Source of the DNA: Anaerolineaceae bacterium UBA1415
GTDB taxonomy: Bacteria; Chloroflexota; Anaerolineae; Anaerolineales; Anaerolineaceae
Direction: 5' to 3'
Length of the DNA stretch: 64,000 nucleotides
Assembly: GCA_002305635.1 (NCBI GenBank)
Contig: DBPR01000029.1
Span: 104,092 to 168,091 of the forward strand
Part shown: one piece after another, positions 52,575 to 60,783 of the stretch
How positions within the stretch are numbered: the stretch's first letter is position 1
Layout: every line of letters begins with the position of its first letter
The notes under the pieces: generated by a model
Told to the model about the DNA's origin: nothing
Seen by the model: only the letters and a program-made list of their open reading frames with translations
Databases searched by the model: none
Program-made: the position numbers and the translations under genes

Positions 52575-53606
52575 ATGACAACCTGGAAAAAAGAAGAATT
52601 TGATAATCTTGAAACAACCAATGTGCTCAAAAAGTCCGAAGAACTGGGACTAAGCCATGAGCAATTAGTTGAAATGTATCGGACAATGGTCAAGGTCCGC
52701 TTGTTTGAGGAAATGGCCGACAAGCAATATGCCCTCGGTAAGGTTCATGGCACCATGCACCTTTCGGCCGGGCAGGAAGCAGTCGCGGTAGGTGCTGGAT
52801 TTGCGGTCAATAAAGGTGACTATCTGCTGAATCATCATCGTGGTCATGGTCATTTTATTGCCAGCGGTGCAGATGTGAACAAGATGATGGCTGAATTCCT
52901 CGGCAAGGATACTGGCTACTGCCGTGGTCGCGGCGGCTCGATGCATATTGCCGATGTGACCGCCAATAACCTCGGTGCCAATGGCATTGTCGGTGGTGGG
53001 CTGCAGCTGGCTGTCGGCGTTGGCCTTGCGATTCAAATGAAAAAGACTGACCAAATCGTTCTGACCATCTTTGGCGATGGCGCTTCAAATGAAGGGATTT
53101 TTCATGAATCCCTGAATATGGCCGCGATCTGGGATCTCCCGATCTTATATTTATGCGAAAATAATCAGTACGGCATGTCCGCCAATGTCACCCGCGTCTC
53201 AGCGAAAACCCCGTTCAAGGGTCGCGCGGCTGGTTACGGTATCCCGGGTTACTACATTGATGGCAACGACGTATTGGCTGTCTATGAATTTGTTCATAAA
53301 GCCGCTCAAAACGCCCGTGAAGGGAAAGGCCCTGTTTTGGTTGAGGCTCAAACCTATCGTTATTTTGGTCATTCAAAAAGCGACCGCAACCTGTATCGCT
53401 CAAAAGAAGAAATTGAATACTGGAAAACTGTCGAAGATCCGATCGTCCGTTTTGGAAAGCTCCTGCTCGAAGCCGGGTTATTGACTGAACAAAAGATCGA
53501 AGAGATCCATGCTGAAATGAATAATGAGATTGAAGAATCGGTGAAGTTTGCAGAAAATTCACCGGAACCAGATGTTAATGATGTGATGGAGTGGGTATAT
53601 GCCTGA
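52575..53606 (+). CDS. TPP-dependent dehydrogenase E1 alpha subunit (pyruvate/acetoin type)
   Basis: The alpha chain of a 2-oxo acid or acetoin dehydrogenase E1. Residues 1-30 form a short extension. Then come YRTMVKVRLFEEMADKQYALGKVHG, LNHHRGHGHFIASG, and the diphosphate site IFGDGASNEGIFHESLNMAAIWDLPILYLCENN. A phosphorylation-loop-type RGRGGSMHIAD is also present. At 343 residues the length is normal. E1 decarboxylates the substrate with thiamine diphosphate and passes the acyl or acetaldehyde unit to E2. Pyruvate and acetoin types cannot be separated reliably here. The stop overlaps the E1beta start. Confidence 0.88.
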   Translation: MTTWKKEEFDNLETTNVLKKSEELGLSHEQLVEMYRTMVKVRLFEEMADKQYALGKVHGTMHLSAGQEAVAVGAGFAVNKGDYLLNHHRGHGHFIASGADVNKMMAEFLGKDTGYCRGRGGSMHIADVTANNLGANGIVGGGLQLAVGVGLAIQMKKTDQIVLTIFGDGASNEGIFHESLNMAAIWDLPILYLCENNQYGMSANVTRVSAKTPFKGRAAGYGIPGYYIDGNDVLAVYEFVHKAAQNAREGKGPVLVEAQTYRYFGHSKSDRNLYRSKEEIEYWKTVEDPIVRFGKLLLEAGLLTEQKIEEIHAEMNNEIEESVKFAENSPEPDVNDVMEWVYA

Positions 53607-54585
53607 GATTACATATCGTGAAGCTGTTCGTGACGCAATGGTTGAGGAAATGCGTCGTGATGAGACCGTATTTTTGCTTGGTGAGGATATCGGCACCTAT
53701 GGCGGCGCCTTTGGCGTGAGCGCTGGCATGCTGGCAGAGTTTGGACCCGAAAGAGTTCGGGAAACTCCAATTTCTGAGCTGGGAATCGTTGGCGCGGCTG
53801 CCGGCGCGGCGATGGTAGGCATGAAGCCCATTGCGGAAATCATGTTCATGGACTTTATTCTTCTGGCGCTGGAACCTTTGATGAATCAGGCTGCCAAAGC
53901 GCGTTATATGTTTGGCGGCAAAGCGACCGTTCCGATGGTAGTACGCATGCCTGGTGGTTCTGGAACAGGAGCCGCGGCACAACATTCCCAGTCCCTGGAA
54001 AGCATTCTGATGCACATCCCTGGCATCAAGGTTGTCGCTCCCAGCACACCTTATGATGCCAAAGGTCTGCTGATCAGCGCCATCCGCGATCGCAATCCGG
54101 TTTGTTTCGTTGAGCATAAGCTGCTTTACAAGGTCAAGGGCGAGGTTCCGACCGGTGAATATACCATTCCTCTGGGTGTGGCAGATATCAAACATGCCGG
54201 TACTGATATTACCGTGGTCACTTCGGGCATTATGGTTCAGAAATCCCTGGCAGTTGCCCAGAAACTAAGCCAGGAGGGTATCAGCGTCGAAGTGGTGGAT
54301 CTTCGCACCTTAAGACCCCTCGACACAAAGACGATCATTGCCTCGGTCAAAAAGACCGGCAAACTGCTGGTGGTTCACGAAGCCGTGAAGACTGGTGGAT
54401 GGGCTGGCGAGATCATGGCCGTTGTCTCTGAAAGCGAAGCCTTTGATCATCTGGATGCCCCAATGCGCCGTCTGGCTGGCAAAGACGTGCCGATCCCCTA
54501 TAATCGTTTCCTCGAAGCGGCCGCTGTGCCTCAGGAAAATGACATCGAAGCCGAGATTCGCGCGATGGTCGCGAATAAGTATTAG
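53599..54585 (+). CDS. TPP-dependent dehydrogenase E1 beta subunit (pyruvate/acetoin type)
   Basis: The beta chain partner, 328 residues. Family sequence starts MPEITYREAVRDAMVEEMRRDETVFLLGEDIGTYGGAFGV. The cofactor contact region is RVRETPISELGIVGAAAGAAMVGMKPIAEI and the strand-loop is VVVDLRTLRPLDTKTI. The C-terminal part KTGGWAGEIMAVVSESEAFDHLDAP follows. The start overlaps the E1alpha stop by 8 bases, indicating translational coupling. Both E1 chains form an alpha2beta2 heterotetramer with TPP at the interface. Confidence 0.9.
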   Translation: MPEITYREAVRDAMVEEMRRDETVFLLGEDIGTYGGAFGVSAGMLAEFGPERVRETPISELGIVGAAAGAAMVGMKPIAEIMFMDFILLALEPLMNQAAKARYMFGGKATVPMVVRMPGGSGTGAAAQHSQSLESILMHIPGIKVVAPSTPYDAKGLLISAIRDRNPVCFVEHKLLYKVKGEVPTGEYTIPLGVADIKHAGTDITVVTSGIMVQKSLAVAQKLSQEGISVEVVDLRTLRPLDTKTIIASVKKTGKLLVVHEAVKTGGWAGEIMAVVSESEAFDHLDAPMRRLAGKDVPIPYNRFLEAAAVPQENDIEAEIRAMVANKY

Positions 54586-54596
54586 AAAGGAAGCTG

Positions 54597-55925
54597 ATGC
54601 CAACTCCTTTTATTATGCCAAAAATGGATATGGACCAGGAATACGTGACGATCACGAACTGGTTGAAAAAAGAAGGCGAATGGATCAACAAGGGCGAACC
54701 TGTCATTGAAGTTGAAACGGACAAGATCGCCAGCGAGATCGAGGCCCCTGAAAGCGGCATTCTGGCTGGCATTCTTTACCACGCGAATGAAGAAGCCCCT
54801 GTGACCAAAGTGGTTGCCTACATTCTCAAGGAAGGGGAGACGCTTGAAAGTGCCCCCTCATCCGATCAAGGTAAAACTCCCGTTGCTCAAACACCATCAC
54901 AAGATTTGAACCAAGCTGAGACCTCGAAACAAGACGTTAGCGCAACCCCCCTGGCCAAAAAAGTCTCCGCCGATTTGGGCGTGCCCCTCGATCAGGTGAC
55001 CCCCAGCGGCAGCAAAGTGACCCGCAGGGATGTTGAAGCCTTCGCGGACAACATGAAAGAAGTTGTTACCCCTCGGGTCTGCGTCCCCGCAACCCCTGCC
55101 GCCCGAAGTTTGGCCGCGCAGAGAGGCGTGAGCCTCGAAGATGTGGTGGGTTCCGGCCCCAGAGGGCGCGTCCAGGCCAAAGATGTACCAATGAAAGCTG
55201 CCGTCTCCGAACCTGTTGCCCCTGAACCAGTTGCGGCGACCATTCCCCTGGTCGGAAAGAGAAAGCGCATTGCCGAACGTCTCACCGCCAGCTACCAATC
55301 CACCCCGCATATTTATCTGACGGTCGAAGTGGACATGAGCGCCGCGGAAAGTGCGCGCAAGCGCATCAATCAAATGGCGGACAAAAAAGGCCAGCCCACG
55401 GTTTCAATGACTGCCTTTTTGGCCAAAATTGTCGCCTGGGCATTGACCAGACACCCGAAACTGAACGCTTCGCTGCAGACCGACCGAATCGAGCTTCTGG
55501 AAGCCATCAATATTGGCATCGCCACTGCAATTGATGACGGATTGATCGTTCCGGTCATTCATGGTATCGACAAACTCGGTCTGCGTGAGATCAGTGAATG
55601 CCTCGGTTATCTGACCAGGCAGGCTCGCAACGGCGCACTGACCGCGGCCGAGGTGGCCGAAGGCACGTTCACGATCTCAAATCTCGGCATGTATGGGATC
55701 AGTTCCTTTACCGCGATCATTAATCCACCTCAGTCCGCCATCCTTGCGGTGGGCGGGCTGGTTCGCAAGCCAGTCGTGATCGATGAGAACGACACCATCG
55801 CCGTGCGACCGATGATGAACATGACGCTTGGCGCGGATCACCGGGTGGTGGACGGCGCCGACGCGGCTGCCTTCCTTGCTGATCTTGTCAAGGCATTGGA
55901 AGCGCCTGAATTTATTTTGTATTAG
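54597..55925 (+). CDS. Dihydrolipoyllysine acyltransferase E2 with two E3-binding-type domains
   Basis: The E2 core of the complex, 442 residues. The lipoyl domain (1-80) has the lipoylated Lys43 in EVETDKIASEIEAP. A Pro/Ala/Gln linker follows. Two peripheral-subunit-binding-like modules come next: about 115-149 (ATPLAKKVSADLGVPLDQVT, PSGSKVTRRDVEAF) and about 164-197 (ATPAARSLAAQRGVSLEDVV, GSGPRGRVQAKDV). The catalytic domain ends with NMTLGADHRVVDGADAAAFL, the active His-x-x-x-Asp. Two such modules in tandem are less common than one. No E3 (lipoamide dehydrogenase) gene is in this window, so E3 must be shared from elsewhere. Confidence 0.88.
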   Translation: MPTPFIMPKMDMDQEYVTITNWLKKEGEWINKGEPVIEVETDKIASEIEAPESGILAGILYHANEEAPVTKVVAYILKEGETLESAPSSDQGKTPVAQTPSQDLNQAETSKQDVSATPLAKKVSADLGVPLDQVTPSGSKVTRRDVEAFADNMKEVVTPRVCVPATPAARSLAAQRGVSLEDVVGSGPRGRVQAKDVPMKAAVSEPVAPEPVAATIPLVGKRKRIAERLTASYQSTPHIYLTVEVDMSAAESARKRINQMADKKGQPTVSMTAFLAKIVAWALTRHPKLNASLQTDRIELLEAINIGIATAIDDGLIVPVIHGIDKLGLREISECLGYLTRQARNGALTAAEVAEGTFTISNLGMYGISSFTAIINPPQSAILAVGGLVRKPVVIDENDTIAVRPMMNMTLGADHRVVDGADAAAFLADLVKALEAPEFILY

Positions 55926-55984
55926 CTTTTTGCTGGTAAGCATCTGGCTTTCCAGACAGGCAAGAAAGTAATGGAGAAAAAGAC

Positions 55985-56467
55985 ATGGGACTAAACCAAT
56001 ATTTATCGGAATCAAACATCCTTCTGGGTTTGGCGGCTGAAAGCAGCAGTGACGTCATCCGGCAGTTGGGTAAGACCTTGCTCAAAGATGGATATGTGAA
56101 AGAGTCGTATATCGATGCGGTCATTAACTGGGAAAAAACGCTGCCAACCGGCTTGCCCCTGGATGGAGACGTAAATGTGGCCATTCCTCATACTGACATT
56201 GAACATGTGAACAAGTCCGCAGTGGCCATGGCTACCCTGGCAAAGCCGGTGACCTTCCAGAACATGGTCGGTCCTTCAGAATCAGTTGCGGTAAAGATCG
56301 TTTTTCTCCTTGCTCTGGAAGAGCCTCATGCCCAGATCGAAATGCTGCAGGAAGTGGCTGGTGTGGTTCAAAACGCGGGTGTTTTGAAAGCTTTGCTTGC
56401 TGCCACCGATCCCAAAGAGGTTTTGCTCGCTTTTGAAAAGACGGAGACGGATTCAGTCTCCGATTAA
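55985..56467 (+). CDS. gatA: PTS EIIA (fructose/galactitol/nitrogen type)
   Basis: A 160-residue EIIA of the EIIA-Fru/Mtl/Gat/Ntr family. The phosphorylated His is His69 in VNVAIPHTDIEHV. It starts with LNQYLSESNILLGL, typical of GatA, and has the late IVFLLALEEPHAQIEMLQEVAGVV region. It receives phosphate from HPr and hands it to an EIIB. It is the first PTS gene in the operon, followed by the galactitol-type EIIB. EI and HPr are not in this window. Confidence 0.82.
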   Translation: MGLNQYLSESNILLGLAAESSSDVIRQLGKTLLKDGYVKESYIDAVINWEKTLPTGLPLDGDVNVAIPHTDIEHVNKSAVAMATLAKPVTFQNMVGPSESVAVKIVFLLALEEPHAQIEMLQEVAGVVQNAGVLKALLAATDPKEVLLAFEKTETDSVSD

Positions 56468-56502
56468 TTATTATAAGGATAAGTTTATCAAAGGAGTTCA
56501 TT

Positions 56503-56790
56503 ATGATAGGTAAGAAAAGAATATTGGTTGCATGTGGTACTGCGGTTGCTACCTCGACTGTAGTTGCCAAAGCTGTTGAAGAAGCTCTGGAAAAACGAGG
56601 CATTCAGGCCACCATTCAGCAATGCAAGGCCAGTGAAGTGCCGTCCAAAGCGGCTGATGCTGATCTGATCATCACAACTACACCTGTAGCGACAGATCAT
56701 GGCAAGCCGGTCATCCAGACATTGGCATTCCTGACCGGAATTGGCAAAGACGCTGTCCTTGAACAAATTATTGAGAAACTGGGAGCGTAA
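56503..56790 (+). CDS. gatB: PTS galactitol-type EIIB
   Basis: A 95-residue EIIB of the lactose/galactitol fold with the phosphocysteine Cys11 in KRILVACGTAVATSTVVAKAV. The following segment, VEEALEKRGIQATIQQCKAS, is typical. AAGGAG precedes the ATG. It takes phosphate from the neighbouring EIIA and passes it to the sugar on EIIC. The galactitol-type EIIC lies 5 kb downstream, split from it by glucitol-type genes. Confidence 0.87.
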   Translation: MIGKKRILVACGTAVATSTVVAKAVEEALEKRGIQATIQQCKASEVPSKAADADLIITTTPVATDHGKPVIQTLAFLTGIGKDAVLEQIIEKLGA

Positions 56791-56841
56791 ATACAGGTGC
56801 GACGTTCCCAGTTCTCTGTCTTGCTGTAAGGAAGGACGACT

Positions 56842-57300
56842 GTGCAGGAATTTCCATATGGTTTGATATTTCTTGGCCTTGCCCTGGCTTATGGCGTTCA
56901 ATTGTTTTTGACCGGATGGCAGGCCAAACGCTACTACAAACGGCTCAAAGAACTGCGCAAAGCAGGTTTGACCTCCGTCGGTATGGCTGGTGGAAAATGG
57001 ACGGGGCGAACCTACGGCGTCCTTGTTATTGATGAAGATAAAAAAATAGTTCACGCTGAAAAAATGTCTGGCATCACTATTTTCTCAGGCTTAAAACCGG
57101 TTGAGGGATTGGTAGGTCTGGACGTTGCCAAACTTTTGGATGAAAGCCAAAATTTTTCCATGAAAGAAAAACTTTTGGAAGCTTTTCGTAATGCGGCAAA
57201 AGAGTATTTTAAGCCCGAAAACCAATCGATCATATCTGACATACCTGAAAAGATGTCTGACATTAAAAGTGTAAGAATGTATCGAAAGAATAAGGTTTAG
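56842..57300 (+). CDS. gutM: Glucitol operon activator GutM
   Basis: A 152-residue GutM-family protein with a GTG start. One N-terminal membrane segment (GLIFLGLALAYGVQLFL) is followed by QAKRYYKRLKELRKAGLTSVGMAGGKWTGRTYGVLVID and IVHAEKMSGITIFSGLKPVEGL, which are the conserved parts of GutM. GutM co-activates glucitol (sorbitol) genes in enteric bacteria, probably by membrane-linked control of the regulator. Its presence here indicates that at least part of the locus handles a sorbitol-like polyol. Confidence 0.85.
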   Translation: MQEFPYGLIFLGLALAYGVQLFLTGWQAKRYYKRLKELRKAGLTSVGMAGGKWTGRTYGVLVIDEDKKIVHAEKMSGITIFSGLKPVEGLVGLDVAKLLDESQNFSMKEKLLEAFRNAAKEYFKPENQSIISDIPEKMSDIKSVRMYRKNKV

Positions 57301-57404
57301 CATTTCTGCCAGTTGGCATGAGGAGGTGGTTTTATAGATATTTTAGTTATTTGCAGTGATCAGTACCATTATTTACAAAATTATAAAAATAAATTGGAGG
57401 TAAA

Positions 57405-57953
57405 ATGCAAGCATTAGCAACAGCTGCAGAATGGTTCATTGGGCTATTTAAAGCCGGTGCGGATAACTTTGTTGGCCTGGTAACAGGTATTGTGCCGCTT
57501 CTGATCGTCCTTATGACCTTTGTCAATGCATTAATCGCACTTATTGGCCCCGACAAAATTGATAAAGTCGGCGAAGCCGCGGCCAAAGAAGGATTAATCT
57601 ATTATCCTATTCGTTACATGATCCTGCCATTCCTTTCGGTGTTTTTCCTGACAAACCCGATGGCATACACGATGGGACGTTTCCTGCCTGAAAAATACAA
57701 ACCAGCGTTTTATGATTCAGCGGTATCTTATGTCCACCCACCACTGGGTATTTTCCCGCATGTCAATCCTGGAGAATACTTTGTGTGGGGCGGTATCGCC
57801 GCCGGTGTTGAACAAGCTGGTTATAATCTTTCAGCTTTGGCAATCCGCTACTTATTGATCGGTCTCGTTGTTATTTTGATTCGTGGTATCGTGACCGAAC
57901 GTATTACTGCCATCATGTCGAAGCGAGCCGTTTCGACTGAAGCAGCAAGTTAG
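57405..57953 (+). CDS. srlA: PTS glucitol/sorbitol EIIC
   Basis: A 182-residue membrane protein equal to SrlA/GutA: MQALATAAEWFIGLFKAGADNFVGLVTGIVPLLIVLMTFVNALIALIGPDKI, then ILPFLSVFFLTNPMAYTMGRFLPE, and YVHPPLGIFPHVNPGEYFVWGGI. These are the sugar-channel parts of the glucitol permease. It is followed 12 bases later by the second membrane gene. GGAGG precedes its ATG. Confidence 0.9.
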   Translation: MQALATAAEWFIGLFKAGADNFVGLVTGIVPLLIVLMTFVNALIALIGPDKIDKVGEAAAKEGLIYYPIRYMILPFLSVFFLTNPMAYTMGRFLPEKYKPAFYDSAVSYVHPPLGIFPHVNPGEYFVWGGIAAGVEQAGYNLSALAIRYLLIGLVVILIRGIVTERITAIMSKRAVSTEAAS

Positions 57954-57965
57954 TTGGAGGGCAAA

Positions 57966-58508
57966 ATGAATAAAATTAATAAGCTTTTGGAAAATATTGG
58001 TCGTGGTGTCGGCAGAGTTGTCGGCGCGATGTACCAGGCTGGACGTGACTCAATTGACCAGGTGATCAAAAATGTTCTGCCGTTCATGGCTTTCATTTCC
58101 CTGATCGTTGGTATCATCCTCAAATCCGGCATCGGTGACTGGCTTGCAAAGACCCTGTCTCCTTTGGCGGGAAGTTTGCTGGGTTTGGTCGTGCTTTCAA
58201 TCATCATCGCGATCCCTGTGCTTTCACCCTTACTCGGGCCTGGCGCTGTGATCGCCTCGATCATCGGTACCCTGCTGGGAACCCAATTCGCAACAAAAGC
58301 CATTCCGGCACAATACGCGCTGCCCGCTTTGTTCGCGATCAACCCACAGGTTGGTATGGACTTTATTCCGGTTGGTCTGGCACTTGGTGAAGCAGAACCG
58401 GAAACGGTGGAAGTTGGCGTCCCCGCCATCTTATTCTCCCGTCTGATCACTGGCCCATTGGCTGTTGTTCTGGCTTATTTTGCCAGCTTTGGGCTGTACA
58501 CCAATTAG
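57966..58508 (+). CDS. srlE: PTS glucitol EIIC2 (C-terminal part of SrlE) as a separate gene
   Basis: A 180-residue membrane protein equal to the C-terminal half of SrlE: FMAFISLIVGIILKSGIGDWLAKTLSPLAGSLLGLVV, IPVLSPLLGPGAVIASIIGTLLG, and IPAQYALPALFAINPQVGMDFIPVGLALGEAE. In enteric SrlE this segment is fused behind the EIIB domain. Here it stands alone and comes before it. ATG 57966 follows GGAGG; an in-frame ATG at 57954 overlaps the previous stop and is less likely. Confidence 0.85.
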   Translation: MNKINKLLENIGRGVGRVVGAMYQAGRDSIDQVIKNVLPFMAFISLIVGIILKSGIGDWLAKTLSPLAGSLLGLVVLSIIIAIPVLSPLLGPGAVIASIIGTLLGTQFATKAIPAQYALPALFAINPQVGMDFIPVGLALGEAEPETVEVGVPAILFSRLITGPLAVVLAYFASFGLYTN

Positions 58509-58525
58509 TTAATAGTTTAAATTTT

Positions 58526-58555
58526 GGGAGTGGCAGGTTGAATTCTGTCACTCCC
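58526..58555 (+). other. intercistronic hairpin
   Basis: GGGAGTGGCAG and CTGTCACTCCC form 11 pairs (one G-T) between the EIIC2 and EIIB genes, with no T run behind. It may protect mRNA or slow transcription. Confidence 0.55.
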
Positions 58556-58584
58556 GCAAAATATTTTGATAAACAAGAGGAAAT

Positions 58585-58950
58585 ATGGCTGAATACAAAA
58601 AAATAGTAATTAAGGCTGGTCCCGGGGGTTGGGGTGGCCCATTGGTCGTTCAACCAAAACCAGGTCGAGATGTTATCGCTTCGATCACTGGTGGCGGAAT
58701 TCATCCAGTCGCTCAAAAGATCGCTGAATTAACCGGTGGCGTGGCCAAAGATGGTTTTCGCGGTGGGGTTCCCTTTGATCAAATTGCCTGCGCGATCATC
58801 GATTGTGGTGGCACCGCTCGCATTGGTGTCTATCCCATGAAAAAGGTCCCGACCGTGGATATTTATCCAACCAAACCCTCAGGGCCACTGTTCCGCTTTA
58901 TTACAGAAGAATTTTTTGTTTCTGGAGTAAGAGTACAGGACCTGGAATAG
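58585..58950 (+). CDS. srlE: PTS glucitol EIIB (N-terminal part of SrlE) as a separate gene
   Basis: A 121-residue cytoplasmic protein equal to the N-terminal domain of SrlE: MAEYKKIVIKAGPGGWGGPL, VAKDGFRGGVPFDQIACAII, and the phosphocysteine Cys74 in IIDCGGTARIGVYP. The end PTKPSGPLFRFITEEFFVSGVR continues that domain up to the point where SrlE would enter its membrane part. In SrlE this domain comes first and is joined to EIIC2. Here both are split and swapped in order. Confidence 0.87.
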   Translation: MAEYKKIVIKAGPGGWGGPLVVQPKPGRDVIASITGGGIHPVAQKIAELTGGVAKDGFRGGVPFDQIACAIIDCGGTARIGVYPMKKVPTVDIYPTKPSGPLFRFITEEFFVSGVRVQDLE

Positions 58951-59006
58951 TACCTGGGCTAATTAGAGTTTGAATATCAACTTGATCTCAAACTAAATCC
59001 AAACAG

Positions 59007-59031
59007 CGGATATTCGCCTGGCGGACATCCG
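59007..59031 (+). other. intercistronic hairpin
   Basis: CGGATATTCGCC and GGCGGACATCCG form a stem of 11 of 12 pairs between the EIIB and EIIA genes, without a T run. Confidence 0.55.
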
Positions 59032-59090
59032 TACTTAAGATAGCCGTAATAATGAGATGCCTTGGATTTCAGGGAAGAAAAAGGTGAAAA

Positions 59091-59462
59091 ATGGTTAAAT
59101 ATTCTGCAACTGTTCTGCATGTTGGGCCTCTGTTAGGTGAATTTACAGAAGCCGGTATCCTGGTGTTTTTCGGACAAGACGCACCAGAAGAATTGCAGGA
59201 ATTTTCTGTCATCCACGATGGAACAACCCTGGAAGCGGATTTGGAACCCGGTGATTTCGTATCTTTGGACGGTGAGGAGTATAAAATTCTTGCCGTTGGT
59301 GAAGTCGCGAATATAAACTTCAGAAACCTTGGGCACCTTGTGATGAAATTTAATGGAGAAAGCAAAGTCGATTTGCCTGGAGATGTGTGTGTGGAAAACA
59401 AGCCGTTGGCTTTACTTCATCCAGGCAGCACGATGAAGGTTTTTAGCAAAGATAATTTATAA
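59091..59462 (+). CDS. srlB: PTS glucitol/sorbitol EIIA
   Basis: A 123-residue EIIA-Gut equal to SrlB. It has YSATVLHVGPLLGEFTEAGILVFFGQDAPEELQEFSVIH, EPGDFVSLDGEEYKILAVGEVANINFRNLGHLVMKFNGE and LPGDVCVENKP. The phospho-His is one of the His residues at 42 or 82; the family reference would decide. It passes phosphate from HPr to the separate EIIB upstream. It is followed 10 bases later by the oxidoreductase gene. Confidence 0.9.
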   Translation: MVKYSATVLHVGPLLGEFTEAGILVFFGQDAPEELQEFSVIHDGTTLEADLEPGDFVSLDGEEYKILAVGEVANINFRNLGHLVMKFNGESKVDLPGDVCVENKPLALLHPGSTMKVFSKDNL

Positions 59463-59472
59463 AAGAGGTAGT

Positions 59473-60774
59473 ATGTCTACATTGAAAGAAAGACTGATTG
59501 CCCGAGAAGAAAAGGACGGACCTTTTCGAATTGGTTTGGTTGGCGCCGGCCAGATGGGCACAGGTTTGATTTCTCAGGTTGAGAAAATGCATGGCTTGAA
59601 AATTGTTGCTGTATCGGACGTTATGCCCACCAGAGCTTACGATGCCTACATCGAATCTGGTGTTGATGCAAACAAAATTCATTGGGAAGAAGACAATCTT
59701 GAAAAGGCGAACCAACTCATCCTGGATGGTCAACGTGTTGCAACGCACTCTTCTGATTTTTTGGTGAAAATCAAGGAATTGGATGCGATCGTAGAATGCA
59801 CCGGCATCCCGAACGTTGGCGCCGTGGTTTGTAATCAGGCGATCGAGTCTGGCAAAGCCATTATTAATATGAATGTCGAGACTGATGCGACAATCGGTTA
59901 CTATTTGACCCAAAAAGCCATTTCACGGGATGTGGTCTATTCATTGATCGCGGGCGATGAACCAGGAAGTATCAAGGAACTTTACGACTGGGCCGATGCT
60001 TTGGGTTTTGAAATTGCCATGATTGGCAAAGGAAAGAACAATCCGCTTGATCGAACCGGAAACCCGACCACCCTTGCGGAGCGGGCAAAAGCAAAGAACA
60101 TGAGCCCTAAAATGTTAGCTTCCTTTGTGGATGGAACCAAGACGATGGTTGAAATGACTTCCATCGGCAACGCGGTTGGATTTGTCCCAGAGGTCCGGGG
60201 TGGTCACGGCCCGGCCTGCGACTGGCGCGATCTGGCCAAAGTCTTTGTTCCCAAAGAAGCGGGCGGTATTTTTAGTGGTAAAGGCTTTGTGGACTATGCG
60301 GTTGGGCCCGCGCCCGGTGTCTTTGTGATCATTACTACCGATCAGCCAAAAATCATTGCGGATCTAAATTATCTTGGCTTATCCGGAGGCAAAAACGGCT
60401 ACTGGAGTTTGTATCGGCCTTATCATCTCGCCAATCTCGAATCGCCAATCACCATTGCCAACGTTGTGATGGATCGTCGGGAAACGCTCAATACGAAGAT
60501 CAAACCTGTTTGTGAAACGCTGGCGGTTGCCAAAAAAGACCTTCAACCAGGTGATACCATCGATGCCCTTGGAGGATATACCATCTATGGCATGATCGAG
60601 AAGGCAGCAATCGCCAGGCAAGAAAACCTGGTTCCGATGGGTTGTGCTGTCGGAGGCGTGCTGACAAAACCAGTCAAGCAGGGTGAAGCGATCAGATACG
60701 ACCAGATCCAGCTGCGGGAAGAAGATCTGATCGTCCAGTTGCGTCGCGAACAAGACCGGATGGTCTGGGGCTAA
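59473..60774 (+). CDS. SAF-domain NAD(P)-binding oxidoreductase
   Basis: A 433-residue two-domain protein. Residues 18-150 form a Rossmann domain with the dinucleotide loop RIGLVGAGQMGTGLI, then VAVSDVMPTRAY at the end of strand 2 (Asp at the ribose position favours NAD) and LDAIVECTGIPNVGAVV. The middle is homoserine-dehydrogenase-like (FVDGTKTMVEMTSIGNAVGF). The C-terminal part is a SAF-like domain (ETLAVAKKDLQPGDTIDALG, GAVGG-type end). Proteins of this build sit in many polyol PTS operons, and I infer that it oxidises the phosphorylated polyol or a derived product. No standard sorbitol- or tagatose-phosphate enzyme is present. Confidence 0.78.
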   Translation: MSTLKERLIAREEKDGPFRIGLVGAGQMGTGLISQVEKMHGLKIVAVSDVMPTRAYDAYIESGVDANKIHWEEDNLEKANQLILDGQRVATHSSDFLVKIKELDAIVECTGIPNVGAVVCNQAIESGKAIINMNVETDATIGYYLTQKAISRDVVYSLIAGDEPGSIKELYDWADALGFEIAMIGKGKNNPLDRTGNPTTLAERAKAKNMSPKMLASFVDGTKTMVEMTSIGNAVGFVPEVRGGHGPACDWRDLAKVFVPKEAGGIFSGKGFVDYAVGPAPGVFVIITTDQPKIIADLNYLGLSGGKNGYWSLYRPYHLANLESPITIANVVMDRRETLNTKIKPVCETLAVAKKDLQPGDTIDALGGYTIYGMIEKAAIARQENLVPMGCAVGGVLTKPVKQGEAIRYDQIQLREEDLIVQLRREQDRMVWG

Positions 60775-60783
60775 ACAGAAGCC

